45,358 nt of DNA, from NCBI RefSeq assembly GCF_027622875.1, contig NZ_JAPZVP010000006.1, positions 283,809 to 329,166 of the forward strand. Reading direction: 5' to 3'. Positions within the stretch are counted from its first letter, which is position 1, and each line of letters starts with the position of its first letter. Both the position numbers and the translations under genes were made by a program. Source of the DNA: Glycomyces luteolus (GTDB taxonomy: Bacteria > Actinomycetota > Actinomycetes > Mycobacteriales > Micromonosporaceae). This document shows, one piece after another, positions 25,791 to 35,906 of this stretch. Below the pieces are notes generated by a model. It saw only the letters and a program-made list of their open reading frames with translations, made no database searches and was not told where the DNA came from.

Positions 25791-26812
25791 CAGTCCCCCA
25801 GCTTCTTCTGGTACTCGGCGCTGGCGTCCACAGTGGTGTAGTTGAGGAGCTCGTTGATGGCGATCATCGGGGCGTTGACATCGGCGTTGTCCGTCCAGAT
25901 GTACTCGACGTGCGGGAAGCGCTCGCGGATCTGGCGGAGGTTGGCGAGCTTGAGGAGCAGGCCGAGCCGGTGGCCGCGGTGGGCCGGGTCGACGATGGTG
26001 ATGGCCTGATGGGCGTCGCGGTAGCCGCCTTCGTCGACGCCGACCTCGGTCCACGCGACGATCTCGCCGGTGCGGTCGAGCGCGACGGAGTGGGCGATGA
26101 TCCGGCCCTCGGCCGCGTAGACGGCCTCGCGGCCGCGGAGCTTCTCGGGGGTCACGTGCTCGACCTCCATCTCGATCTCCCCCAGGGGGATCTCGCTGAT
26201 GATCATGGTCTCCATGCGGCACATGGTGTCGAGGAGGTCGTCGGGAACGGCGCCGATCCACTGGCGCACCTCGTAGGCGTCGCCGGCGGCGGCCAGCGCC
26301 TTCGCGTACTGCTCGGCCTCGCGTTCGGGACCGAGGGGGTCGACGGGGCTGCGGCGGTTGACGGTGGTGAGGGCCTTGCTGTAGTCGCGGTCTTCGAGGA
26401 GGCGCGCGAAGCGCTCGTCGCGCGCGGGGCCGTTCTCCCAGTAGACCGGGGCGCTGGTGAGGACGGTGGTGCGGCCGTGCTCGGCGCTGAAGCGTTCGAC
26501 GTGGTCGAGGAGGGCGGTGCCGACGCCGCGGTCGCGGTGGTCGGGGTGGACGGCGCCGAAGCGGAGCATCGCGAGTTCGCGGTTCTCGTCGGTGAAGAAG
26601 GTGGCCCGGGTGTGGCCGAGGAGGGTGCCGTCCTCGACGCAGGCGAACCAGTAGTTCTCGCGGCCGGGGAAGGCGTGGGTGAAGAGGGTCGTGAAGAAGC
26701 GCTCGACGGGCGCGGGGTTCTCGGGGGTGTCCGCGCGGTGGGCGGCGGTGGAGACGGCGAAGGCCTGTGCGATGAGTTCGGGGTCTGCGGCGCTGAATTC
26801 GATGATTTTCAC
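25790..26812 (-). CDS. Two-domain GNAT acetyltransferase (copy 3)
   Basis: A 340-residue paralogue with VHPDHRDRGVGTALLDH and VDPAHRGHRLGLLLKLANL acetyl-CoA loops and the tail IWTDNADVNAPMIAINELLN. It is closest to copy 1 in its ends (MKIIEFSAADPELIAQAFAV, THRADTPENPAP-like HRADTPENPAPVER). It is the first gene of the two-gene unit and is divergent from the sigma-factor gene with 144 bp between. No catalytic residue can be named with certainty. Tandem copies suggest recent duplication with altered substrate choice. Confidence 0.88.
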   Translation of the reverse strand: MKIIEFSAADPELIAQAFAVSTAAHRADTPENPAPVERFFTTLFTHAFPGRENYWFACVEDGTLLGHTRATFFTDENRELAMLRFGAVHPDHRDRGVGTALLDHVERFSAEHGRTTVLTSAPVYWENGPARDERFARLLEDRDYSKALTTVNRRSPVDPLGPEREAEQYAKALAAAGDAYEVRQWIGAVPDDLLDTMCRMETMIISEIPLGEIEMEVEHVTPEKLRGREAVYAAEGRIIAHSVALDRTGEIVAWTEVGVDEGGYRDAHQAITIVDPAHRGHRLGLLLKLANLRQIRERFPHVEYIWTDNADVNAPMIAINELLNYTTVDASAEYQKKLGD

Positions 26813-26956
26813 TGGAACAGTGTGCCGGGTGGGAGGCAGGGTCTCAATCCGATATCGGTGGATGCCCGGCCCCTGTCCGTTCGGTCAGGTGTGGATGACC
26901 GTTCGTAGGATGCGGACCGGTGCCCGCTTTCCCGTCTTAGCAGGTATCTCCACCGC

Positions 26957-27595
26957 ATGCTCCCGACAGAAACGGAACCGACCGTGAGCGGATCGACTGT
27001 CCCCCCAGGGGAACCACCGGGGCCGCCGCCGTTGCGGGCGGCCACCAAGCAGAGCGAGTTCGAGGATTTCGTGCGCGCCCGGTCCGGCGCGCTGTACGCC
27101 TCCGCGTACCTGCTCACGGGCGACCGCGGGCTCGCCGAGGACCTGGTGCAGGACGCGCTGGCGCGCACCTGGCGTTCGTGGAAGCGCCTGCACCGCACCG
27201 CGAACGCCGAGGCGTACACGCGGCGCACGATGTACCACCTGCATGTGAGCCGCTGGCGGCGCAAGAAGGTCGCGGAGGTCGCGACCGAGGCCGTGCCCGA
27301 GCGTCCGGACGAGGAGCCCGACACCGCGTTGCGCCTCGCGGTGCACGCGGCGCTGCTGTCGCTGCCGGCGACGCAGCGCGCCGCGATCGTGCTGCGCTAC
27401 TTCGAAGACCAGACCGAGGCGTCGGCCGCGGCGATCCTGGACTGTCCGGTCACCACCTTGCGCGCCCGCGTCCAGCGGGGCCTGCGGCGGCTGCGGAACG
27501 GCTTCCCCGAGCTGGTGATCGGCGGCGACCCGGGCACGCATCTCGCGCGCTGGGAGTCCGAATTCGCGAACGTGAGGGGAGAGGCCAATGCCTGA
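26957..27595 (+). CDS. SigE-family (ECF-like) sigma factor
   Basis: A 212-residue sigma factor directing RNA polymerase to a stress or envelope regulon. Region 2 reads FEDFVRARSGALYASAYLLT then AEDLVQDALARTWRSWKRLH, and region 4 reads LSLPATQRAAIVLRYFEDQTE then VTTLRARVQRGLRRL. This pattern is that of the actinobacterial SigE family. The N-terminal 30 residues (Thr/Pro/Glu-rich) look disordered, and GTG 26984 is an alternative start. It overlaps the next gene by 8 bases, so it is co-translated with a membrane protein. It has no clear autoregulated promoter that I can read. Confidence 0.92.
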   Translation: MLPTETEPTVSGSTVPPGEPPGPPPLRAATKQSEFEDFVRARSGALYASAYLLTGDRGLAEDLVQDALARTWRSWKRLHRTANAEAYTRRTMYHLHVSRWRRKKVAEVATEAVPERPDEEPDTALRLAVHAALLSLPATQRAAIVLRYFEDQTEASAAAILDCPVTTLRARVQRGLRRLRNGFPELVIGGDPGTHLARWESEFANVRGEANA

Positions 27596-28742
27596 CTCGA
27601 TCCGTGAAGTGCTGCAAGGCATCGCAGGTGACGACGGGCCTTCCCGGGACCTCGCGGCGGGCGCGTACCGGCGGGCCCGGTCGATCGGGCGGCGGCGTTT
27701 CGCCGCGGTCGCGGTCGCGGTGGTCGCGGGCCTGGCCATGGCCGGTGGAGCCACGGCCGCGATCGTCGACCGCGACGGGGTCGAGGAACCGCCCCCTGCG
27801 ATCGACCCGACCGATGCGGCGACCACGCCGCAGGAGGTGACGCCCACCGGGACCGAGGGCCACGAGACGTGCGGTGTGCCCGACGGCTGGACCGGCTGGG
27901 GGCCTTCGGATTCGATGGGCGACCTGGACGCGCTCCCCGACGGACTGGTGTTCGAGGTGCGCCAGGACGGCGCTTCGGCCGATCCGGCCTTGGTGCGGTT
28001 CGAGGGCGAGGAGCCGTCCCCGGTCATGGGCGAGGGCGGCGAGTACTACCTGGCGCCGGACGGGAGCCGCTTCGCGGTCGGGGGCGCTTCGGAGTGCGCT
28101 GGGACGCTGGCGACGCTCACCGGCGACAAGATCGACGGGGTGCCGGTCTTCACCGTGCAGTGCTTCCCGTCCTGGTCCCCCGATTCGGACCGGGTGGTGC
28201 TCAACATGGCCGACGCCGAGTCCACCGGGACGTACCTGCTCGATGTGGCGACGGGCGCGGCTTCGTCCGAGGTTCCCGAGGAGGTCGGCTGCTCGCCGCG
28301 CTGGTCCGCCGACGGCGAGTACCTGGTGAGCGCTGACGGCTCGGTCGCGATGCGGCCGGACGGGAGCGGCCGGGTCGAACTGGAGGGCGCCGCGGCCTGG
28401 AACGCGGACGAGGAGTTCACGGGCCTGTCCTCGGTCTCCGCCGACCTGAGCCGGGCGTGCCTGCAGTACGACGACGCCGAGACGGCGCAGCCGGGCCACA
28501 CCCAGGCGAACCGCTGCGACCGCTTCGTGGACACCGCGACGGGCGATGAACTGGAACTGCCGGTGGAGGCGGACAACCCGAACGTGGTGTTCCTGGCGAA
28601 CGGGTGGATGATCGTCTGCGACGACCAGTACGGCCAGATCGTGCTGTCCCTGGTGGACACCGAAGGGAACGTCGCGGACACGCGGACGCTCCCAGGGCAG
28701 AGCTCGGGGGGGACGATCCTGCGGGGCTACTACGTCGGCTGA
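27588..28742 (+). CDS. Membrane-anchored beta-propeller-like protein, sigma partner
   Basis: A 384-residue protein with a short cytoplasmic N terminus (about 1-35), one membrane segment near 38-60 (RFAAVAVAVVAGLAMAGGAT) and an outer part with TolB/WD40-like repeats: YYLAPDGSRFAVGG, PSWSPDSDRVVLNMADAEST, PRWSADGEYLVSADG. Such proteins encoded just after a SigE-family factor usually control or report to it, though no anti-sigma zinc-binding motif (HxxxCxxC) is seen. The ATG sits inside the sigma gene with GAGGGGAGAGG before it. I infer a sensing role; it is not shown. Confidence 0.8.
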   Translation: MPDSIREVLQGIAGDDGPSRDLAAGAYRRARSIGRRRFAAVAVAVVAGLAMAGGATAAIVDRDGVEEPPPAIDPTDAATTPQEVTPTGTEGHETCGVPDGWTGWGPSDSMGDLDALPDGLVFEVRQDGASADPALVRFEGEEPSPVMGEGGEYYLAPDGSRFAVGGASECAGTLATLTGDKIDGVPVFTVQCFPSWSPDSDRVVLNMADAESTGTYLLDVATGAASSEVPEEVGCSPRWSADGEYLVSADGSVAMRPDGSGRVELEGAAAWNADEEFTGLSSVSADLSRACLQYDDAETAQPGHTQANRCDRFVDTATGDELELPVEADNPNVVFLANGWMIVCDDQYGQIVLSLVDTEGNVADTRTLPGQSSGGTILRGYYVG

Positions 28743-28760
28743 TCGGCCCGAGGTACCACA

Positions 28761-28797
28761 GAAGCCGCTGTCCTCCACTTGGAAGGGCAGCGGCTTC
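28761..28797. terminator. Bidirectional terminator between sigma unit and csp
   Basis: A 13-bp stem with one G-T pair (28761-28773 with 28785-28797) and an 11-base loop, between the convergent stops at 28742 and 28808. Confidence 0.8.
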
Positions 28798-28807
28798 GGC
28801 TATCGGC

Positions 28808-29011
28808 TTAGAGCGCGCGCAGGTTGGCGGCCTGCGGACCCTTCTTGCCCTGCTCCACATCGAACTCGACCCGCTGGTTCTCCTCCAGCGAGCGGTAGCC
28901 GCTGCCGGTGATCGCGGTGAAGTGGACGAAGATGTCGGGGCCTTCTCCATCGGGAGCGATGAAGCCGAAGCCCTTGTCGGAGTTAAACCACTTAACAGTG
29001 CCTTGCGCCAT
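28808..29011 (-). CDS. Cold-shock protein (CspA family)
   Basis: A 67-residue RNA-binding OB-fold protein. RNP1 is KGFGFI and RNP2 is IFVHFTAI, the standard cold-shock signature, in [15 protein letters not shown] and [11 protein letters not shown]. It prevents RNA hairpins in translation and at low temperature. The ATG is preceded by AAGGAAA at 8 bases. About 150 bp separate it from the ABC exporter stop upstream, giving room for the long leader typical of csp genes; I see no assured RNA fold in it. It is likely constitutive or growth-linked in actinomycetes, as some copies are. Confidence 0.97.
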   Translation of the reverse strand: MAQGTVKWFNSDKGFGFIAPDGEGPDIFVHFTAITGSGYRSLEENQRVEFDVEQGKKGPQAANLRAL

Positions 29012-29161
29012 TACTGCGTTTCCTTGCGATGTTGATCTCCAGACCTGCCGTTCACCCGCTCCGGAAACCCGGGGCGACCTGCGGCGGCGCGGCCTGTCTG
29101 TGCTGCCATTGCTGGCCTTTCACCACTTCGGCGAAGAATACTCCGAACCGGCTTCTGCACC

Positions 29162-31045
29162 CTACAATACTCCGGCTCCCTCGAATTGGGTCTTGTACAG
29201 CTCGGCGTACAGGCCGCCGCGGTCCACGAGTTCGTCGTGGGTGCCGGACTCGGCGACCTTCCCCTCCTCGAGGACCACGATCTTGTCGGCCCGCCGCACC
29301 GTCGAGAGGCGGTGGGCGATGACCAGGGACGTGCGGCCTTCGAGGGCCGAGTCGAGGGCGCGCTGGACGGCCGCCTCGGACTCGGAGTCGAGGTGCGCGG
29401 TGGCCTCGTCGAGGATCACGATCGGCGGGGCCTTGAGCAGGACCCGCGCGATCGCGAGGCGCTGCTTCTCGCCGCCGGAGAACCGGTAGCCGCGCTCGCC
29501 CACGACGGTGTCGAGCCCCGATTCGAGGCAGCGCACGGTGTCGCCGATCTGGGCGCGGTCGAGCGCCTCCCAGATCTGCTCGTCGGTGGCCTCGGGCCGG
29601 GCGTAGGCGAGGTTCTCGCGCACGGTGTCGTGGAACAGGTGCGCGTCCTGGGTGACCATGCCGATGTGGGCGGCGAGCGAGGCGGCCTTGAGGTCGCGCA
29701 CGTCGACGCCGCCGACCTCGACCGCGCCTTCGGTGACGTCGTAGAGGCGCGGCACCAGGGTCGCCGTGGTGGTCTTCCCGGCGCCGGAGTGGCCGACAAG
29801 GGCCACGAGCTCGCCCGGCGCGACGTCGAAGGAGACGCCGTCGAGGATCTGGCGGCCGCTGTCCGAGCGGTCGGGCCGGGCCAGGTCCTCCAGGCTCGCG
29901 AGCGAGACCTCGTCGGCGCCGGGGTAGCGGAACCGCACGTCGCGGAAGCTGACCGAGGCGGCGCCCGCCGGGAGCTCGCGGGCGTCGTCCTTCTCGCGGA
30001 TGAGCGGCTGGAGGTCGAGGACCTCGAAGACGCGCTGGAAGCTGACGAGCGCGCTCATCACGTCGACGCGCACGTTCGACAGGGCGGTGAGCGGACCGTA
30101 CAGGCGGGTGAGCAGCAGGGCCAGGGTGACGACGGTGCCGGGGCTGAGCTGCCCGGCGAACACGAGCGCGCCGCCGAGCCCGTACGCGAGGGCCTGCGAG
30201 AGGCCCGCGACGAGGGTGAGCGCGACGATGAACGTGCGGGCGTACATCGCGGTGGTGATGCCGATGCCGCGCACCCGGTCGGCCTTGTCGGCGAAGGCCG
30301 AGGACTCGGTGGCGGGGCGGCCGAAGAGCTTCACGAGCATCGCGCCGCCCACGTTGAACCGCTCGGCCATCTGGGTGTTCATGGCCGCGTTCAGGTCGAA
30401 GCCCTCCTTCGTGAGCGCCGCGAGCTTGCGGCCGACCCACTTGGCGGGCACCAGGAACACCGGCACCAGCACGAGCGAGAGCAGCGTGATCTGCCAGGAC
30501 TGGAAGAACATGACGCCGATGATGAGCGCGACGGCGATGCCGTTCGAGACGAGCCCCGAGAGGGTGCTCGTGAAGGCCCGCTGGGCGCCCATCACGTCAT
30601 TGTTCAGGCGCGAGACGAGCGCGCCGGTCTGCGAGCGGGTGAAGAACGCCACGGGCATCGACTGCACGTGGTCGAACACGACCCGCCGCAGGTCGAAGAT
30701 GATGCCCTCGCCGAGCTTCGCGCCGTACCAGCGCATCGCGAGGTTGAGGAGCCCCTCGACCGCGGCGAGCCCGGCGATGATCGCGGCGATCGTGACGACG
30801 CCGCGCTGCGTGCCGTTCGCGCCGGTGAGCTCGTTGACGATGTCGCCGGCGAGCACCGGGGTGGCGACGCCGATCGCGGCGATGAGCGTCACGAGTCCGA
30901 TGAAGAAGCCGATGTCGCGCCGGTACGGCCTCGCGAAGCGGAGGATGCGGCGCTTCACGCCGCGGGAGAGCTTGACGCCCTTGAGGTCGTCAGCGCGCCG
31001 CATGGAGCGCATGGCGTCCCATCCGGCAGGTCCCATCGATGACAC
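29162..31045 (-). CDS. ABC exporter, fused membrane and ATPase domains
   Basis: A 627-residue half-transporter that dimerises to export a small molecule, lipid or peptide. The N-terminal half has six membrane segments (from RRDIGFFIGLVTLIAAIGV to LVAGLSQALAYGLGG), with the coupling region EGIIFDLRRVVFDHVQ. The C-terminal ATPase has Walker A GHSGAGKTT, Q-loop MVTQDAHLFH, signature FSGGEKQRLAIARVLL, Walker B PIVILDEATAHLD and H-loop LVIAHRLSTV. The substrate is unknown. The start is GTG 31045 with GGAGG five bases upstream. A 30-residue insert after the FRYPG strand (about 373-400) is unusual. Confidence 0.93.
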   Translation of the reverse strand: MSSMGPAGWDAMRSMRRADDLKGVKLSRGVKRRILRFARPYRRDIGFFIGLVTLIAAIGVATPVLAGDIVNELTGANGTQRGVVTIAAIIAGLAAVEGLLNLAMRWYGAKLGEGIIFDLRRVVFDHVQSMPVAFFTRSQTGALVSRLNNDVMGAQRAFTSTLSGLVSNGIAVALIIGVMFFQSWQITLLSLVLVPVFLVPAKWVGRKLAALTKEGFDLNAAMNTQMAERFNVGGAMLVKLFGRPATESSAFADKADRVRGIGITTAMYARTFIVALTLVAGLSQALAYGLGGALVFAGQLSPGTVVTLALLLTRLYGPLTALSNVRVDVMSALVSFQRVFEVLDLQPLIREKDDARELPAGAASVSFRDVRFRYPGADEVSLASLEDLARPDRSDSGRQILDGVSFDVAPGELVALVGHSGAGKTTTATLVPRLYDVTEGAVEVGGVDVRDLKAASLAAHIGMVTQDAHLFHDTVRENLAYARPEATDEQIWEALDRAQIGDTVRCLESGLDTVVGERGYRFSGGEKQRLAIARVLLKAPPIVILDEATAHLDSESEAAVQRALDSALEGRTSLVIAHRLSTVRRADKIVVLEEGKVAESGTHDELVDRGGLYAELYKTQFEGAGVL

Positions 31046-31185
31046 TGGGCCTCCTGTGTGCAGGTATTGCCCAAGATCGTTCTGGGGCCGCGCTCGTCGT
31101 CTGCCTGCAAGGCGGAGCGGGTGGGCTTGGGCTGGAGCTTGAGCTGCTGTCTAGTCGACACCGTCAACGCCGGGCCCCGCCGAGT

Positions 31186-31452
31186 TTATTTCCGCGGGCC
31201 TTTCCTGGCCCCTCCGCGGGTCCGGAGCTCGGTGCCGGACTCGGCCAGGAGCCGGTGCACGAAGCCGTAGGAGCGCCCTATGGTTGAGGCGATGTCCCGG
31301 ATGCTCTTGCCCTTCTCGTACTCGACGCTCACGAACTCGGTGAGCTCGCGGCGTTCAATGCCCCTCACCTGCCGGTTCGGGTCGGTCCTGGCGGACTCGG
31401 CCGCGGGGAGGCCGGGAACACCACTGCTGCGGGGTGGAACCTCTGGTGCCAT
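31186..31452 (-). CDS. Small helix-turn-helix protein of the actinobacterial RSYGFVHRLL type
   Basis: An 88-residue protein; about 45-80 holds a helix-turn-helix: YEKGKSIRDIASTIGRSYGF, then VHRLLAESGTELRTRGGAR. The same small protein is common next to an ABC-F gene in streptomycetes and relatives, and here an ABC-F gene lies 1.5 kb away. The preceding 40 residues are Pro/Ser-rich and may be disordered. It starts at ATG 31452 with GGAAAGGAC upstream. The target is unknown. It is on the same strand as the ABC exporter, 140 bp before it, and divergent from the polytopic membrane protein. Confidence 0.85.
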   Translation of the reverse strand: MAPEVPPRSSGVPGLPAAESARTDPNRQVRGIERRELTEFVSVEYEKGKSIRDIASTIGRSYGFVHRLLAESGTELRTRGGARKGPRK

Positions 31453-31544
31453 GTGTCCTTTCCTATGCACGGAGGGTAATGAAGGTGCGTTGTGAAGTTT
31501 GCCGGAGTTTTCTCGCCCGGCGGTCGCTTGTGTCGGATACCCGA

Positions 31545-31550
31545 TAGTTT
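31545..31550 (+). promoter_or_regulatory. Possible -10 of a leaderless promoter
   Basis: TAGTTT (31545-31550) fits a TAN3T -10 and lies 6 bases before the GTG start of the polytopic membrane protein. The -35 is unclear, so this is weak evidence. Confidence 0.35.
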
Positions 31551-31556
31551 CGTAAC

Positions 31557-32819
31557 GTGACCGCACCGCAGAGCTCATTCACCGACCGGGTCGACGCCCT
31601 CGCCCCGGCCCGGCAGCGCCACGGGCGGCTGCGCGACATCGCCATCTGGCTCACCCTGCTGGTGGCCACCTTGACGCTCGCTTCGGTCGCGGTCGAGACC
31701 TCCGAAGTGGTCGGTCCGTCGACACTCCCCTGGTGGCCGGCGCAGAACCTCCAGTTCCACGTCACCGCGGGCATGGTGGTCGCGCCGCTGACGGCCGCGG
31801 CCGTGCTCGCGGCGGCCTCGCGGCCCGCGGCGGCCCGCATGTCCTGGAACACGCTGCTGGTGCTCTCGTACCTGGCCTCGATCACCTGGTCGGCCGCATT
31901 GCACACCAATGTGGACCCCACGACGATGACGACCGCGACTGCCGGTGCGCGGCAGGCGATCGCGCTCCTGGTCTCGTACACCGGCTCGCAGGCGGGCCTG
32001 GCGATCACGGTGATCGCGATCTCGTGCCTGTCGGTGCCGCTGACGCTCGTCGCGGTCAAGTCGGTGGCCGGACCCGTTGCGGCGCGGTCGCTCTCGCCGG
32101 TGCTCATCCTCGGTCCGTGGGCGGCCTGGACCACCTTGGGCATCGACGGGATCTCGGCGGCGGCCTGCGCGGCCGTGCTCGCGTGCGGCGCGGTCGTCTC
32201 GGAGCGGAAGGTCCGGGGCGCGGACGCGTTCTGGGGCGCGGCGGCCGCGGGCGGCCTGCTGGGCATCGCCGCGCTGCTCTCCTACGGGGCAGCGTGGTTC
32301 GCGGTCTCGCTGCTCTGCATCTTCTTCGCCCGGCGCCGGTCCGCCCAGATCCTCGCCGCCGCCGCTGCGACGCTCACGGTGCTGGGACTGGCTGCGACCC
32401 TGGGGAACTCGTGGCCGTACGGGCTCGTGGACACCTACAACGCGGCGATCGGCGAGATCGCGGCGCACCCGGGGCAGCTGTGGTGGCTCGCGCTCATGCC
32501 CGCACTGGTGTGCGTGGCGTGCGGCCCGGCGATCATCGAGAGCCTGCGGCGCTTCGGATCGAGCACGGCGTGGCCGCTCATGATCGGGCCGCTGATGGCG
32601 CTGATGATCGCGCCGCTGAGCGGATCGAATCCCGAGCAGCCCGAGTACGGCTGGATCGCCTTGTGCCCGTGGCTGATCGTGGCGGCGACGGCCCCTAAGC
32701 ACTACCGCTCGCAGGAGACCGGGAGGCTCGGCGAGCCGCGCATGCGGTCGGTACGAGTGCCGCTGGTGACCGCCGGAGCTGGCGCCTGCGCGGCGATCGT
32801 GCTCATGTATTCAGGATGA
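31557..32819 (+). CDS. Polytopic membrane protein of unknown function
   Basis: A 420-residue protein with about ten membrane segments, for example IWLTLLVATLTLASVAV, GLAITVIAISCLSVPLTLVA, GLLGIAALLSYGAAWFAVSL, WWLALMPALVCVACGPAI and LMALMIAPLSG. It looks like a GT-C glycosyltransferase or lipid-carrier flippase-sized protein, but no Asp/Glu motif can be named, so I do not assign a function. Its GTG start at 31557 follows a TAN3T -10 by 6 bases. A terminator-like hairpin lies 115 bp after its stop. It is divergent from the small HTH gene. Confidence 0.75.
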   Translation: MTAPQSSFTDRVDALAPARQRHGRLRDIAIWLTLLVATLTLASVAVETSEVVGPSTLPWWPAQNLQFHVTAGMVVAPLTAAAVLAAASRPAAARMSWNTLLVLSYLASITWSAALHTNVDPTTMTTATAGARQAIALLVSYTGSQAGLAITVIAISCLSVPLTLVAVKSVAGPVAARSLSPVLILGPWAAWTTLGIDGISAAACAAVLACGAVVSERKVRGADAFWGAAAAGGLLGIAALLSYGAAWFAVSLLCIFFARRRSAQILAAAAATLTVLGLAATLGNSWPYGLVDTYNAAIGEIAAHPGQLWWLALMPALVCVACGPAIIESLRRFGSSTAWPLMIGPLMALMIAPLSGSNPEQPEYGWIALCPWLIVAATAPKHYRSQETGRLGEPRMRSVRVPLVTAGAGACAAIVLMYSG

Positions 32820-32934
32820 GCCCGGCCTCGGGCTGAGTCGAGGCCGCGATCGAGCGGCGGTCCCACGGACCCCCGTCCCCACCCGCCACTGGGGGGAAGG
32901 ACTGCGGCCCAGCGTCCCGCCCGGGTACGACAGG

Positions 32935-32956
32935 ACGGGGGCCGCAAGGCCCCCGT
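32935..32956. terminator. Terminator between membrane protein and ABC-F gene
   Basis: A 9-bp perfect stem, 32935-32943 with 32948-32956, and loop GCAA, between convergent stops at 32819 and 33007. Confidence 0.75.
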
Positions 32957-33006
32957 GTCACCCGAGCGTGCGGGCGGCGATGCCGCCTGGATCGCGAGGC
33001 CGGCGC

Positions 33007-34626
<1,620 letters not shown>

Positions 34627-34689
34627 GTGGGGACTCCTTCAGGCGATGGCGGCCGGAGGTCGGCGACCGGGCGGTGGCGGGCAAGGTCC

Positions 34690-34722
34690 AACTTGGCGAC
34701 GCTGCCGCAGACTTTCCAAGTT
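34690..34722. other. Inverted repeat in the gap upstream of the M23 gene
   Basis: 7-base arms AACTTGG (34690-34696) and CCAAGTT (34716-34722), 19 bases apart, in the 306-bp divergent gap between the ABC-F and M23 genes. It may be an operator. The remaining gap holds the promoters of both genes; no small gene is seen. Confidence 0.35.
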
Positions 34723-34894
34723 TAGGCGGCGTCGTACGTCACGGTCATGCCGATATAACCGGTGCCACCATGAGGATGCGCGCGGTCACATTCCGTGTTC
34801 GACCTCCTCCGTTCGGGGGAGGCACGGCCGCCCCGGGGTGCCGACCTCTGCCGCAAGAGGACCAGTTCGGGCGTTGTATCGCCTGGTCATGGGC

Positions 34895-34922
34895 TTGTTG
34901 TCCAAATCGGGTCTGTTACGTT
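34895..34922 (+). promoter_or_regulatory. Promoter of the M23 peptidase gene
   Basis: TTGTTG (34895-34900), a 16-base spacer and TACGTT (34917-34922), with the ATG only 10 bases later. The transcript would have almost no leader. Confidence 0.5.
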
Positions 34923-34932
34923 TCCACGCGCT

Positions 34933-35790
34933 ATGGGCAAACATGACGACACCAGCGAATCCGCTGGCAGAGAAATGACCAGCCGCCGCCTTCGGGCCGT
35001 GCTTCGGCGCCGCCGCATCCGTCGCGAACGTCACAGTTGGCGTTTCGTGAACGCAGGGCTCGCCGCCGCGATCCTCGTGGGCTCCGGACTCGCCGCCCTT
35101 TCGGGGCACAACGCCGCGGCGCAGGCCGCGGAGGCCGAGCAGCAGCAGAACGACACGGTCGTCCAATCCGAATGGCAGGTCGACACCGTCCTGAGCGGGA
35201 TGGAGACCAAGTGGGTGGCCGAGCAGGCCGCCCGCGAGAAGGCCGAGCAGGCCGCTGCCGAGGAGGCGAAGCGCGTCGCTGCCGAGAAGGCCGCGAAGGA
35301 GGCCGCTGAGCAGGCCGCCGCCGAGGAAGCGGCCCGTGTGGCCGCTGAAGAGGCCGAGCGCGCCGCTGCCGAGGCCGCCGCTAAGGCCGCCGAGGCCGCG
35401 AACCCGTGGATGGCGCCTTCTGAAGCGGCCATCACGTCCTACTACGGGATGCGCGACGGCAGGCTGCACGGCGGCACGGACTTCGCCAACTGGGAGGGCG
35501 ACAAGATCCCGGTGGTCGGCGACGGCACCGTGACGTACGTCGGCTACGAGGCCGGCGGCTACGGCAACGTGGTCTACGTCGACCACGGCGACGGCATCGA
35601 GACCCGGTACGCGCACGCCTCCGAGATCCCCGTCAGCGTCGGCGACAAGGTCTCCAAGGGCGACACGATCATCCTCTCCGGGAACACCGGCGGCTCGACC
35701 GGCCCGCACCTGCACTTCGAGGTGCTCATCAACGGCGAGAAGGTCGACTCGCTCGCCTGGCTCGAGGAGCACGGCGTCGACGTCGGCTGA
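34933..35790 (+). CDS. M23-family peptidoglycan endopeptidase
   Basis: A 285-residue secreted or membrane-tethered cell-wall hydrolase. After a basic N terminus (RRLRAVLRRRRIRR) comes a signal or anchor segment near 38-60 (FVNAGLAAAILVGSGLAAL), an Ala/Glu/Lys coiled coil of about 90 residues (KAEQAAAEEAKRVAAEKAAK style, repeated), and the LytM domain: HGGTDFAN for the first zinc His and Asp, and GPHLHFEVL for the HxH. It should cut stem-peptide cross-links. ATG 34933 is chosen since it follows a promoter directly; ATG 34975 is a possible shorter start. The terminator at 35831 ends the gene. Confidence 0.92.
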   Translation: MGKHDDTSESAGREMTSRRLRAVLRRRRIRRERHSWRFVNAGLAAAILVGSGLAALSGHNAAAQAAEAEQQQNDTVVQSEWQVDTVLSGMETKWVAEQAAREKAEQAAAEEAKRVAAEKAAKEAAEQAAAEEAARVAAEEAERAAAEAAAKAAEAANPWMAPSEAAITSYYGMRDGRLHGGTDFANWEGDKIPVVGDGTVTYVGYEAGGYGNVVYVDHGDGIETRYAHASEIPVSVGDKVSKGDTIILSGNTGGSTGPHLHFEVLINGEKVDSLAWLEEHGVDVG

Positions 35791-35830
35791 CGCCGAGACG
35801 GCTTTTCTCTCTCCTTACAAGTGAATAGAC

Positions 35831-35897
35831 GGCGGCCCCGGGGCCACGGCGAAGCTTGCGAGCCGTGTCGATGCACAGCATCTCCCCCGGGGCCGCC
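35831..35897. terminator. Large hairpin between M23 and lacI genes
   Basis: A 13-bp outer stem (35831-35843 with 35885-35897) encloses a smaller inner stem CACGGC with GCCGTG. It lies between convergent stops at 35790 and 35907 and probably ends both transcripts. Confidence 0.75.
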
Positions 35898-35906
35898 TCG
35901 TCTTGT

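Noticed and set aside
34627..34932. c-di-AMP (ydaO) riboswitch before the M23 gene, as at some actinobacterial wall-hydrolase genes
   Set aside because: The predicted promoter leaves almost no leader, and I could not find the conserved riboswitch core.
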